A stretch of DNA of 64,000 bases, taken from positions 62,001 through 126,000 of the forward strand of contig CAIONQ010000103.1 in assembly GCA_903859705.1 (NCBI GenBank), written 5' to 3'. The DNA is from an uncultured Chthonomonas sp. (GTDB lineage: Bacteria; Armatimonadota; Chthonomonadetes; Chthonomonadales; Chthonomonadaceae). This document shows positions 38,158 to 46,695 of the stretch, piece by piece (positions within the stretch are counted from its first letter, which is position 1; every line of letters begins with the position of its first letter). The position numbers were made by a program, and so were the translations under genes. Below the pieces are notes generated by a model that worked only from the letters and a program-made list of their open reading frames with translations, was not told the DNA's origin and ran no database searches.

Positions 38158-38610
38158 TTAAACGTTAGCGGCGAGATACTCTGCCGAATAGTCCTTTGCG
38201 AGACCCCATTCGCCCTTAACTACAAAATCGTGTAGCAATCCAGAAGCGATTGTTGTAGTGCACAGGGTTACCAGGCCAAGCTGTCGGTAGCGGTCGGCAC
38301 GGATTGGATCATAAATCCTTGCAATTACCTGCGGCACATTAAAAACGTGCTTGGCAATCTGAGAAGCCATGATATTGCGGTTGTCGCCTTGAGTGACTGC
38401 CACAAAGACATCTGCATTTTCGACCCCAGATCTACGCAGGATGTCCTCATCGATGCCATTACCTACGATGCGACCACCTTTATATTTCTGACCCAGGCGG
38501 CGGAAAGCTTCGCTCTGCAGGTCTATAATCGTGACGTGGTGACCTTCTTTGTGCATGAGCCGCGCGAAGGTAGAACCTACGCGTCCGCAGCCCAGAATTA
38601 CGACATTCAT
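38158..38610 (-). CDS. TrkA-like RCK_N-only protein
   Basis: A 150-residue Rossmann-fold protein with MNVVILGCGRVGSTFARL and VGNGIDEDILRRSG, as in the TrkA N-terminal domain. The RCK_C domain is absent and it ends soon after the Rossmann core. I start at ATG 38610 (GGGAGG 11 bases upstream); the longer frame from 38697 adds a Cys/His-rich leader not seen in the family. Probably pairs with the two-domain TrkA downstream. Confidence 0.9.
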   Translation of the reverse strand: MNVVILGCGRVGSTFARLMHKEGHHVTIIDLQSEAFRRLGQKYKGGRIVGNGIDEDILRRSGVENADVFVAVTQGDNRNIMASQIAKHVFNVPQVIARIYDPIRADRYRQLGLVTLCTTTIASGLLHDFVVKGEWGLAKDYSAEYLAANV

Positions 38611-38862
38611 TACGAACCTGTCCTCCCGAATTCCGGCTCTCAAACAGTGGTGCCGGTGCAACTTGTTTGAGTATACCTGCTGGTAGCGCCTAAACATGAG
38701 AACGAACGAACATCCCAGTACGTATCGCGTACAGAGAAGTTGAAATTAGCTAGCGAGATGGCGGAGCCAGCGAGGGCTCCTTATGCCATAATTTCCGATG
38801 CGGCATGCGCAAATCTGTGCACTCGGCCGCGAATTCACAACTGGTTAGGCATGGAGGGATAG

Positions 38863-39498
38863 ATGGCCGCAGTGAAGGAAGTATTTCTGATTCTTCATGG
38901 CTGGGGTGGCAATAAGCCAGCGCATTGGCAGGAGCATCTTGCTGCAAAACTTGAAGCTGCCGGTAACACTGTGGTGTATCCAAAGATGCCAGAGCCAACC
39001 GCTCCTAACCTTGAAGCATGGCAGGCTTGCCTTTCCGAGACATTACATACCATAGCGGCTAATTATGCAGGTGCAGCGGTAACTGTGTTGGCGCATAGCC
39101 TAGGCTGCATAAATTGGCTGGTTTACACTGCAGCGCACCCGGTAACAGAGCCGCTGGCAGAGCGGGTGTTGCTTGTAGCGCCGCCGTACGTAGTGCCGGA
39201 GATACCACCGATTGATGTGCCACCCGGTGTGACCCGGTTTTTTCCGCCGCCAGTTGCTCCCGCTGCATTGAAGGCGGCGTGTGAAGACACCGTAATTGTT
39301 GCTTCAGACAATGACGATTACTCTACCGTAGACCAAACTGCTGGCCTGGCTCAGATGCTCGGGGTTACCATGCACGTTCTTAAGCACGCCGGGCATATAA
39401 GCCCATATTATGGTTACGGTGAGTGGCCATGGGTGCTAGCGTGGTGCTTGCGAGAGGCTGATTTTCCGCCGCAACCACGGCCAGAGGATAAGAAATAA
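38863..39498 (+). CDS. RBBP9/YdeN-type serine hydrolase
   Basis: A 211-residue cytoplasmic alpha/beta hydrolase. The nucleophile is S79 in VLAHSLGCI, with the oxyanion segment LHGWGGNKPAHWQ, an acid Asp in VASDNDDYS and His in HAGHISPYYG. The size and motifs match the RBBP9 family. Natural substrates are unclear. ATG 38863 has GGAGGGATAG directly before it. It is the first of four closely spaced plus-strand genes (hydrolase, rhodanese, Rieske, AI-2E exporter). Confidence 0.92.
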   Translation: MAAVKEVFLILHGWGGNKPAHWQEHLAAKLEAAGNTVVYPKMPEPTAPNLEAWQACLSETLHTIAANYAGAAVTVLAHSLGCINWLVYTAAHPVTEPLAERVLLVAPPYVVPEIPPIDVPPGVTRFFPPPVAPAALKAACEDTVIVASDNDDYSTVDQTAGLAQMLGVTMHVLKHAGHISPYYGYGEWPWVLAWCLREADFPPQPRPEDKK

Positions 39499-39534
39499 TA
39501 GCGGGGACATTGTTCAGGTTACAGGAGAAACTTC

Positions 39535-39864
39535 ATGGCTGAAGCCGGAGTGATTGAGATGCTTACGCCAGCGCAGGTGCTGGAGAAGCGAGAACAGGGC
39601 TCTGATGCCCTGATACTAGATGTGCGCACCGAAACCGAATGGGAAGAGGCGCATATACCGGGGGCAACACTCATGCCAGTGCACACCATTGCATATGGAC
39701 ATCAGGAGCTCGACAAACACCGAGAAACCATTGTTGTGTGCCAGCATGGAATGCGCAGTCTTAACGCTGCACGTTTTCTTGCAGGCACTGCAGGATTCAC
39801 CAATATCAGCAACATGATTGGCGGAATGGCAGAGTGGACTGGCCCCGTTGAGACTGGCGTTTAG
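39535..39864 (+). CDS. Rhodanese-domain sulfurtransferase
   Basis: A 109-residue single-domain rhodanese. The active-site Cys is C69 in VVCQHGMRS, and LILDVRTETEWEEAHIPGA is the typical CH2A motif. Moves sulfane sulfur to cyanide, thiols or protein partners. An AGGAGAAAC site stands 6 bases before the ATG. It lies between a serine hydrolase and a Rieske protein. Confidence 0.94.
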   Translation: MAEAGVIEMLTPAQVLEKREQGSDALILDVRTETEWEEAHIPGATLMPVHTIAYGHQELDKHRETIVVCQHGMRSLNAARFLAGTAGFTNISNMIGGMAEWTGPVETGV

Positions 39865-39898
39865 TACACGGTAAGCGGGTAGATAAGGGTGATCAGGA

Positions 39899-40201
39899 AT
39901 GGCTATGGTACGTGTTGCGAGTGATGCCGATCTTGCAGAGGGCGGCACTCTCGCTGTTACTGTGAGTGGCAAAGAGTATGCGCTGTTCCGCCAGGGAGGC
40001 AACATCTACTGCCTGGATAACGACTGCCCGCATGCAGGTGGGCCACTAGCAGAAGGGCAGGTAGACTCCATGGCGGTTAGTTGCCCGTGGCACTGCTGGT
40101 GGTTTGATATCAGAACCGGCGATGGTTTGTATGGGCTTGGCATTGGGGTTGCGTGCCATGCCTGCATGATTGTAGATGGGGAAATTCTCATCGATGTATA
40201 G
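39899..40201 (+). CDS. Rieske [2Fe-2S] ferredoxin-like protein
   Basis: A 100-residue Rieske protein with both ligand pairs, C43-x-H45 (CPH) and C62-x2-H65 (CPWH). Similar to small NirD/ferredoxin components that carry one electron in the cytoplasm. No oxygenase partner is adjacent, so its donor and acceptor are not known. ATG 39899 is preceded by AAGGGTGAT; ATG 39905 is an alternative two codons downstream. Confidence 0.94.
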   Translation: MAMVRVASDADLAEGGTLAVTVSGKEYALFRQGGNIYCLDNDCPHAGGPLAEGQVDSMAVSCPWHCWWFDIRTGDGLYGLGIGVACHACMIVDGEILIDV

Positions 40202-40221
40202 GTGATTGCACGGAGAAGTGT

Positions 40222-41409
40222 ATGGATAACAAACAGACTGTGAATGCGGATAACAACACCAGGATTCCATCTGAACACTGGGCCAGGTTGGCACTCATGC
40301 TTGCCTGCGCATTAATGTTTGGGTTAATAGTCGCCGGTGCCATCCGGGTTCTCTCACACATTAGCCATACACTTCTAATATTCGCTCTTGGTGGATTGGG
40401 TGCCTATGCCATCGAGCCAGCAGCATCCGCTATTCACCGTGTTTTTGAGCAGAGGCGGCCAGGCAAGAAAGTGCCGAAAATAGCATCCGTTGGGGCAGTG
40501 TACGGTTTTGCAGCCGTTGCCTTTGCCGGGTGTGCTCTTGCACTAAGCATTCCACTTCGGCATCAGGCAGCCATACTAACTGCCGATCATGCTGCCTACG
40601 AGCGCCATGCACGGGTACGATTGCTTTCCGCAGATGTGTTTTTGCACGATCATGGTTACAACGTAAGCCTTACCGACTACTTGAACCACCCGCCAGCAAA
40701 TGTTAAGAGTTGGGGGGAGGCCGTTTCTGGCAAAGTTGTGGAGACATTAGAGCACGCTGGGAAGGCAGTGGTAGAGTCGTTTATAGTTGCCTTAATATCG
40801 CTCTATTTTCTTGTTTATTCGTCCGAAATGCGCCACGAGGTACTCTCGGCACTGCCTGCAGATCTTCGCAAAAGGGCAGTTGGTTGGATGCAGGATGTTA
40901 ATAGGATACTTGGTGGGTTTGTACGGGGACAGTTGCTTTTAGCCTTATGTATTGGCGCTCTGGCTGGTGTTCTGTGCCTTTTGATGGGTATCCGATTGTG
41001 GCTGCTGATAGGCGCCTTTGTGGTGGTGGCGGCATTAATACCGGTTGTGGGCCCATTCATAGGTGCTATACCTGCTGTGCTCGCCGCGCTGTTTTCACCC
41101 GAAGCCCACTTCTCGCCTGTGGTACGCGTTGTGGTGCTCATAGCCGTTTTTGGCATAATCAATGAGCTTGGTAGCAAAATTTTGTACCCGCGCCTGGTTG
41201 GTAAAGCCCTGGGATTGCACGAAGTTTTGGTGCTATTTGTGCTGTTTGCTGGCGCAGAGGCTGGGGGACTGACCGGGGTTCTCTTCGCGGCACCACTAAC
41301 CGCCCTTGGTTCTGTAACGGCTGTGCACCTGTGGCGGTTGTGGCGGGAAACCGATCTGAGTAAAGAGAGTAGCTCGGTTGGAGAGCCAGAAGTTACTTCG
41401 GCAACGTAA
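40222..41409 (+). CDS. AI-2E/PerM-family membrane exporter
   Basis: A 395-residue protein with six to eight hydrophobic segments, the family architecture: a pair near the N terminus (about 20-60), a middle block and the C-terminal pair with HEVLVLFVLFAGAEAGGL and VLFAAPLTALG. Members were named after autoinducer-2 export, but many are sodium/proton-coupled transporters of unknown substrate. ATG 40222 follows GGAGA at 6 bases. It ends only 3 bases from the convergent CBM9 gene, so no terminator lies between them. Confidence 0.9.
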   Translation: MDNKQTVNADNNTRIPSEHWARLALMLACALMFGLIVAGAIRVLSHISHTLLIFALGGLGAYAIEPAASAIHRVFEQRRPGKKVPKIASVGAVYGFAAVAFAGCALALSIPLRHQAAILTADHAAYERHARVRLLSADVFLHDHGYNVSLTDYLNHPPANVKSWGEAVSGKVVETLEHAGKAVVESFIVALISLYFLVYSSEMRHEVLSALPADLRKRAVGWMQDVNRILGGFVRGQLLLALCIGALAGVLCLLMGIRLWLLIGAFVVVAALIPVVGPFIGAIPAVLAALFSPEAHFSPVVRVVVLIAVFGIINELGSKILYPRLVGKALGLHEVLVLFVLFAGAEAGGLTGVLFAAPLTALGSVTAVHLWRLWRETDLSKESSSVGEPEVTSAT

Positions 41410-41412
41410 ACA

Positions 41413-42408
41413 TTACGTCATCTGGAGCAGTCTCGAATCTTCTCGGACTTCGTATCGGAGGGTTCTTGTTCCCAATGTTATTGCGGCTGTTGCTACAAAT
41501 CCACCAGGCATTGTGTGAATTTGCAGACGATGTTCACTAACAGCTCTTTCTGGTATTCCCAGCCTGGGTGCAGACTCGGTATACGTGCCGGCTACGGCGT
41601 AATATGCACGCTGAGCATGATAAACCTGCATCAATAGTTGACGTATCTCTTCCCCGGGATTTATGGCGGCTGGATGATGCTTGCCATCGGCAATGTGATT
41701 TGAGAAAACCAGTCGGCCCCAGGTTTCTGGCCTATGCATATCTACTGCAGCCTGTGGAGACCACACCCAGTTCTCCTCGGGCTTTCCCGGTACTTTGGTA
41801 TATTTGCCGTTTTCAATAGTAGTGTGCCACTCAACCCTGGAGAAGTTAATGCGCCACTCATCGCCATCGCCAGGTGGGCAAGTTTTGTGTGCACATTCGG
41901 ATAAGCCAGCCCATGGCAGGGCCATCTCAACGCTCCAGCCCTGATCATGATCTGAGGCATCATTAAGTGAACCACTTACATGAACAGCAGTTTTTAAGCC
42001 TTTGAGGTCCCAGCCGTTAACTGCCGGGCCACCGTTGCGGTAAGGCTTGATCAACAACAAGTCCCACACCGTGTTTAGTGCATTGATCTCAATTTCGTAA
42101 TATTGATGGCAATCACCATCTGGATCTATAAACACTTCGAAATCATTGTCGTGAAAAATAACTGAATCACGCTCGGTAAGGGTCGCCCATACATGCGGCT
42201 CCTCAAGGGATGCAGCGATGTAGAGATACTCCTCGTCCCAAAGCATTTTTACTCTGGTACGATACCACGGCCGAGGTGCGGTTGGGCCCAGAATGTCATC
42301 AAAATCAGCTGTCCATTCAGCAAGCTGCCAGCACTCCTTGTTAATGTTCCCATCAATGGTTACGTGCCGATTTCCTGGAACCCTGCAGCAAACGTAGCTC
42401 CTGAGCAC
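41413..42408 (-). CDS. CBM9-like carbohydrate-binding protein
   Basis: A 331-residue protein without a signal peptide. The CBM9-like fold spans about 10-240, with VKMLWDEEYLYIAASLEEPH and NDFEVFIDPDGDCHQYYEIEI. The C-terminal 80 residues contain QLLMQVYHAQRAYYAVAGTY, a pattern reminiscent of type IV pilin-like or other alpha/beta tails, and do not belong to CBM9. Family members are found beside glycosidases; here none is adjacent. Start is GTG 42408 with AGGA 8 bases upstream. Last of a three-gene minus-strand set. Confidence 0.85.
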   Translation of the reverse strand: MLRSYVCCRVPGNRHVTIDGNINKECWQLAEWTADFDDILGPTAPRPWYRTRVKMLWDEEYLYIAASLEEPHVWATLTERDSVIFHDNDFEVFIDPDGDCHQYYEIEINALNTVWDLLLIKPYRNGGPAVNGWDLKGLKTAVHVSGSLNDASDHDQGWSVEMALPWAGLSECAHKTCPPGDGDEWRINFSRVEWHTTIENGKYTKVPGKPEENWVWSPQAAVDMHRPETWGRLVFSNHIADGKHHPAAINPGEEIRQLLMQVYHAQRAYYAVAGTYTESAPRLGIPERAVSEHRLQIHTMPGGFVATAAITLGTRTLRYEVREDSRLLQMT

Positions 42409-42420
42409 CGTATAGATCCT

Positions 42421-42801
42421 TTACTTTTTAGCCTGTCTTAGTTTAGAAAAGTCAATCTTTTCAAACCTATCTTTCCCACGGATCAATAGGCCTTCCAATT
42501 CGCTAAACAGGCTCTGGTTAACCGTCTTGAAGTTGAAGCATGCCTTACCCTGCATTCTCGCTCTAAGCTCATCTGAACATGAGGTCATGAGATCTGGGCA
42601 GCAGTATACGGGCATCAAGTGGAAGCTAACATAGTTCCGGTTAATCTCCACGCCGCCAAACCAAATTGGCTTTGGCGACGTGGAAGTACTTATAGCAACA
42701 TAGTATTTGCCAGGAGTATCAGTCGTGATCTGATATCCGATGGTGTGCCGCTCAAAAAGTACTTTCAGCTCTCCAAACACAGCCTCAAAATCGGAAACCA
42801 T
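42421..42801 (-). CDS. Small conserved protein (DUF1801-like)
   Basis: A 126-residue cytoplasmic protein. The stretch NYVSFHLMPVYCCPDL and ELRARMQGKACFNFKTV are typical of a widespread hypothetical family distantly related to the DUF1801 fold. No catalytic motif is known. ATG 42801 has AGGAG at 7 bases. It lies 25 bases behind the lipoprotein gene and 12 bases ahead of the CBM9-like gene. I do not assign a function. Confidence 0.82.
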   Translation of the reverse strand: MVSDFEAVFGELKVLFERHTIGYQITTDTPGKYYVAISTSTSPKPIWFGGVEINRNYVSFHLMPVYCCPDLMTSCSDELRARMQGKACFNFKTVNQSLFSELEGLLIRGKDRFEKIDFSKLRQAKK

Positions 42802-42826
42802 AGGGTGCTCCTGATTGCAACGCGTG

Positions 42827-43285
42827 CTATTTTTTGCCAGGTTCTACAACTGTGCCAGCGTTGCCTGTTTTTTCAGGATCTTTGGTAAGCTCAAGCGGTA
42901 TTGAAAGAGAGGCCTGGCTCCACTGGCCAGTAATCTTGGAGTAGTTAGCATCGATTTTGCCGGCGAAAGTAGCATGAGCGGGGCCGATGTTAAGCGCCAT
43001 GTTTACGTCGCTATCCTTAACAGTAACGCTATCCAGTTTAATACCGGCGGCTTTCTGTTCAGCAACATCCAGGGTTGCGTTGTAGTTGCCGTTGTCTTCC
43101 TGCGCAATGTGAAATACCAGGTGCAATGTTGCCTTAGAGCTGGTCATGGGATTTAGTACTTCAAGAGGTCCAGACCAATCTCCAGCGATCGTCTTTTTGG
43201 GTGCACACCCGGCAAAAGCGAGCACAGCAAGCAGGCCGCCAAGGAGCGCAGCGCCGGTAATTCGTGACTTCCGAGCAGTTAACAT
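42827..43285 (-). CDS. Small lipoprotein, unknown function
   Basis: A 152-residue lipoprotein. Signal peptide MLTARKSRITGAALLGGLLAVL ends in lipobox LAFAGC. The mature part is a beta-rich domain opening with IAGDWSGPLEV, of the type found in outer-surface lipid-binding or sensor proteins. The start is ATG 43285 because AGGAGAG lies 5 bases upstream and a good promoter is at 43336-43365; the longer ORF (to 43438) covers the promoter and cannot be right. Confidence 0.85.
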   Translation of the reverse strand: MLTARKSRITGAALLGGLLAVLAFAGCAPKKTIAGDWSGPLEVLNPMTSSKATLHLVFHIAQEDNGNYNATLDVAEQKAAGIKLDSVTVKDSDVNMALNIGPAHATFAGKIDANYSKITGQWSQASLSIPLELTKDPEKTGNAGTVVEPGKK

Positions 43286-43335
43286 TGGAACTCTCCTGTA
43301 TAAGGTAACACCATGCAGTGAAACTGAGATGCCGA

Positions 43336-43365
43336 AGTATAGCCGACAGATGTGCATTGTGTCAA
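43336..43365 (-). promoter_or_regulatory. Sigma70-type promoter for the lipoprotein gene
   Basis: Minus strand: TTGACA (43360-43365), 18-base spacer, TATACT (43336-43341). Start near 43329 gives a leader of about 44 bases to ATG 43285. Confidence 0.7.
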
Positions 43366-43535
43366 AAGAATGGCTGACCATATTGGCAACATCTGCTGTG
43401 TTGCATATGTTGTGGCACTTGCACAATCTGTGGTTCATTACTGGCGTAGAAGTATAATGGAATTATAGTTTGGGGCTGACAATGCAAAAGTGTGCTGGCA
43501 TTCCGAACAACTACCAGTTAAGAATGGAGCTTGAT

Positions 43536-43757
43536 ATGGCTGCAACACTGATTTCACACTGCAAAGATATAGAATGTGGCAATTGTGCTGCAGCTATCGT
43601 ACGGGCACTTGGCCGGGCCGATGGAGTAGCAGACGTACAGGTGAATGTTGACGAGAAGCAGGTAACCATACTGTACGACGAAGCACGCCTTACGCCAGCG
43701 ATGCTATACGGGCGATTGGAACTTGCTGGATTTAAGGCAGATGAAGCATCGGAATGA
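43536..43757 (+). CDS. HMA-domain copper-chaperone-like protein
   Basis: A 73-residue protein with the heavy-metal motif IECGNC (C-x2-C) near the N terminus. Like CopZ-type chaperones, it probably carries Cu(I) or a similar ion in the cytoplasm. ATG 43536 has GGAG 6 bases upstream. A TATAAT box at 43453-43458 is its probable -10. Its stop overlaps the next ATG (ATGA), so it is cotranscribed with the DUF3592 gene. Confidence 0.9.
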   Translation: MAATLISHCKDIECGNCAAAIVRALGRADGVADVQVNVDEKQVTILYDEARLTPAMLYGRLELAGFKADEASE

Positions 43758-44221
43758 AAATGAAACAGAGAACGCTTTTTACCTTTGCAAAGGTGCTACT
43801 TTGGCCTGCCATGATCGGCTGGATAGGTTTCGGCCTTTGGAACGGGTGTCGTGGTACATTTGAGCTTATAACGCTGAAGACAGCCGGGAAAGTTGCTCAG
43901 GCCCAGGTAACCGGTTATGAGCCACTTCCCAAGAGCTCGGGCGTGGGGTATGTTCACTATGCAATTCACATTGCTGGTGGCTCTATCGACAATCGTTTTC
44001 CATTGCCAGTGGCCCGATATACCGAGTATCCGATTGGAGCCGGGATAACGGTTACTTATCTGCCAGAGCAACCGCATGTAATGCGCATGGGGAAAGTGGA
44101 TGCCGGGCGCGTGTCTACTACAGCACTCTTCGCAGTGGTTTTTGTTGCCCTTGGTTTTGCCGGTTTTGGTGTGCCGTTGTATGCCATTAATGCGGCTACG
44201 AAGAAACAGACTAACGCGTAA
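43754..44221 (+). CDS. DUF3592-like membrane protein
   Basis: A 155-residue protein with two transmembrane helices (about 10-30 and 120-145) that flank a small beta domain, including VHYAIHIAGGSIDNRF and VTYLPEQPHVMRMG. This is the DUF3592 arrangement. Its partner is unknown. It overlaps the HMA gene by four bases, and a second DUF3592 gene lies at 50532-51281. Confidence 0.85.
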   Translation: MKMKQRTLFTFAKVLLWPAMIGWIGFGLWNGCRGTFELITLKTAGKVAQAQVTGYEPLPKSSGVGYVHYAIHIAGGSIDNRFPLPVARYTEYPIGAGITVTYLPEQPHVMRMGKVDAGRVSTTALFAVVFVALGFAGFGVPLYAINAATKKQTNA

Positions 44222-44253
44222 CTGATATGCAGATGGAGAGGCAGGAATCTGGC

Positions 44254-45000
44254 ATGACGACTGAACTACTAAGCGGCAAAGTTGCGGCGATAACGGGTGG
44301 CTCCCGCGGGATTGGCGCGGCTATCTGCAGAAGATATGCCCGCGAAGGAGCCGCCGTTGCAATCTGCTACAGTTCCAACACGGGTGCAGCGCATAATATG
44401 GCGGCTGAAATTGTTGCCACAGGTGGAGTTGCCAGAGTTTTTCAGGCAGACTTAACTGATTCTGGGGCTGTTGAAAGCATGTTTGCAAGTATCCGCGAGG
44501 CATTCGGCAAGTTGGATATACTGGTGAACAATGCCGGGGTAGCTGAATTTTTACCGCTAGCCGCGGGTGGCCCAGAGCACTTTGACAGAATATTTAGTGT
44601 AAACGTGCGTGGTTTGTATCTATGTACCAGAGCAGCGGTACCAATGATGGCGGCTGGCGGGCACGTGATTAACATCAGCAGTGGTGCGGCAAGGGCGGGC
44701 GGTGCTAACGCAAGTGTGTATGCCGCCTCGAAGGCTGCGGTTGAGGCTATGACTGCCTGCCTTGCAACAGAACTTGGGCATTCTGGCATAACTGTGAATT
44801 GCATTTCGCCGGGAATTACCCGCACAGATATGCTTGCACAGGCTGTTCCTGCAGAAATTCAGGCAATGCTTGAAAAACAGACTCCCCTTGGAAGAGTGGG
44901 GGAGCCTGAAGACATTGCTGACGTGGCAGCATTTTTAGCATCCAGCGATGCTCGTTGGATAACAGGGCAAACTATTGCGGCTTCTGGCGGACTAAAATAG
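44254..45000 (+). CDS. SDR-family oxidoreductase (FabG-like)
   Basis: A 248-residue NAD(P)(H)-dependent short-chain dehydrogenase. The cofactor loop is TGGSRGIG, followed by NNAG; the catalytic Ser-Tyr-Lys set is in NISSGAAR and YAASK, and PG motifs follow. Similar to FabG, but substrate is not known. I start at ATG 44254 with AGGA 7 bases upstream; the frame extends upstream to ATG 44227 and 44233 without better support. Ends 11 bases from the convergent cyclase gene. Confidence 0.93.
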   Translation: MTTELLSGKVAAITGGSRGIGAAICRRYAREGAAVAICYSSNTGAAHNMAAEIVATGGVARVFQADLTDSGAVESMFASIREAFGKLDILVNNAGVAEFLPLAAGGPEHFDRIFSVNVRGLYLCTRAAVPMMAAGGHVINISSGAARAGGANASVYAASKAAVEAMTACLATELGHSGITVNCISPGITRTDMLAQAVPAEIQAMLEKQTPLGRVGEPEDIADVAAFLASSDARWITGQTIAASGGLK

Positions 45001-45011
45001 GGCGGAGCCGG

Positions 45012-46694
45012 TTAGACGGTGAGATGTTTTCGCAAGTAATTCTCATACAATTTGCACCGAATGATTGCTGCCGAGGCCCCCTCACCAGAAACAATTCCTG
45101 TGCTTCGAAGTCTGTAAAACTCATCCGCACTTTGAATAGGTTTCCCATCAAGCACCTGCCTCACGGCAAGGCTCAGCGCATGATCCTGAGACATCGTAAT
45201 CAGAATACGCCGTAAGTGATCAGAATAGATGCCTTCATCTCGATCAGACATCTCCACAAAGTTTTGCATTGGCATCGGATGGAGACTCAGTTCGTCTAAC
45301 CCTCTTCTAACCAGATAGGGGTGGCCACTGAGCAACGAATGAAACAGTGCAATATCTGGAGTCGACTTTATTGGGGATCCATAACGCCCATTGAGGTCTG
45401 CAGTTTGTTGTAGTGTGAAATCATGCAGAGAAAGCCTGGTACCCACGTTAAATGGAGACTGGTTTAGATCTCGAATAAATAGATGTGCCTCCGTTGCGTA
45501 GGCAATCACCAGGGTTAGGCGCGACCAGGGGCCGGTGGGATCTAATGCTCGCTTGTTATGCCATGATCGAAACAAGCCAAATACTTCACTGCCGTAATCG
45601 CATGTGAAAAGCCTGTCTACTTCGTCTAAGCCCCATACAATAGGTTCCTCAATTTGAGAGAATACAGCTTTACGCAGGTAGCGCTCCAGGTTCATGTTGG
45701 GGCCGCGTTCCGGGTTCCAGAGGTCTCCGGGCGCTGTATCCAGATCCAGCTGATCGCACAGTATTTCGGCAAGCGTAAAGAATAGCGCATTTGCGCTGGC
45801 CAGGTGGCTTGCGTTCAAAGTTTGGAAATCCGTTAGAACTACTCTGGAGCCAAGTTGCCTCGCCTGCTGAAGGCCACGTGCCAGCAAAGACGTCTTTCCC
45901 ATCTGCCTGGCACCTTTAACCAACACAATGCTATCCTTGCGAGCGATTGCCGTACGGAACTCTATATCTGTGGTGCGCTCAACATAAAATACAGAGTTTA
46001 GAGGTACTGCCCCACCAACCGGTTCAAGTTGATCTCGTGAGATACTTGGCGAGCCCAAATCGTAGTCAGAGGATGTTCGTACCTCTGTCCCAAAATTTGG
46101 TACTTGAGAGTTCAAACTTTGCGTACCAGGAGCAGTAAGTGGCATTTTGCTTCCTGTATTTAAGTTGCTAAACCTGTAGATGTGTAGCCGAGTTCCGTGT
46201 TTAACAGTACACTCGCCCAAATCCTTAAGGTGGGGTGCCCAGGAATCAAACTGAGCAAGGTCTTCTGCATAGCGGGCACTTAGCAATATATGCCCCGCAT
46301 TTCCACAATCCATCACGCGCTGTGCAATGTTAATGCCGCTTCCGCTAACATTGTCTTTGCCATTGATATCAGGCGTTCTGGAAACAGGGCCACTGTGAAT
46401 TCCCATGCGAATATGAACGCTGGCATCCAGAGCGAGGGCCTCTGTAATTTCAACTGCACATTGAATAGGCGCAATGGGGTCTCTAAAGAACACCAGTGCC
46501 ATGCCATCGCCTGTATCCAGGCGAATTAAGTCTCCACGGGCCTCTCCACGCTCAAACTCCGCAGTGTGCCGTACAATTTCACGCAAAGTTCGTGCTTCAC
46601 GTGCCTGCTCTTCCATTGAGAGCAATGAATAGCCGACGATGTCTAGAAACAGTACATGGGCTATCTCTGCCGCAATTCTGGTTTGCTGATCCAT
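45012..46694 (-). CDS. Class III nucleotide cyclase fused to AAA-like P-loop NTPase
   Basis: A 560-residue protein. The N-terminal class III cyclase domain (about 10-185) has metal-binding D18 in [10 protein letters not shown]63 in DTGDG, and transition-state N122 and R126 in GINIAQRV, so it should be active; the purine-specificity residues are not canonical, so cAMP or cGMP is open. After a linker, an AAA-like (AAA_35/STAND-type) domain has Walker [10 protein letters not shown] (about 260-268) and Walker [11 protein letters not shown] (about 352-361). No transmembrane helix. ATG 46694 is one base behind the stop of the WD40 protein, with GGGAG upstream, so they form one unit. Confidence 0.92.
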   Translation of the reverse strand: MDQQTRIAAEIAHVLFLDIVGYSLLSMEEQAREARTLREIVRHTAEFERGEARGDLIRLDTGDGMALVFFRDPIAPIQCAVEITEALALDASVHIRMGIHSGPVSRTPDINGKDNVSGSGINIAQRVMDCGNAGHILLSARYAEDLAQFDSWAPHLKDLGECTVKHGTRLHIYRFSNLNTGSKMPLTAPGTQSLNSQVPNFGTEVRTSSDYDLGSPSISRDQLEPVGGAVPLNSVFYVERTTDIEFRTAIARKDSIVLVKGARQMGKTSLLARGLQQARQLGSRVVLTDFQTLNASHLASANALFFTLAEILCDQLDLDTAPGDLWNPERGPNMNLERYLRKAVFSQIEEPIVWGLDEVDRLFTCDYGSEVFGLFRSWHNKRALDPTGPWSRLTLVIAYATEAHLFIRDLNQSPFNVGTRLSLHDFTLQQTADLNGRYGSPIKSTPDIALFHSLLSGHPYLVRRGLDELSLHPMPMQNFVEMSDRDEGIYSDHLRRILITMSQDHALSLAVRQVLDGKPIQSADEFYRLRSTGIVSGEGASAAIIRCKLYENYLRKHLTV

Positions 46695-46695
46695 A

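Noticed and set aside
43286-43438. N-terminal extension of the small lipoprotein
   Set aside because: It contains the promoter region and places the lipobox 78 residues in; ATG 43285 gives a standard lipoprotein signal.
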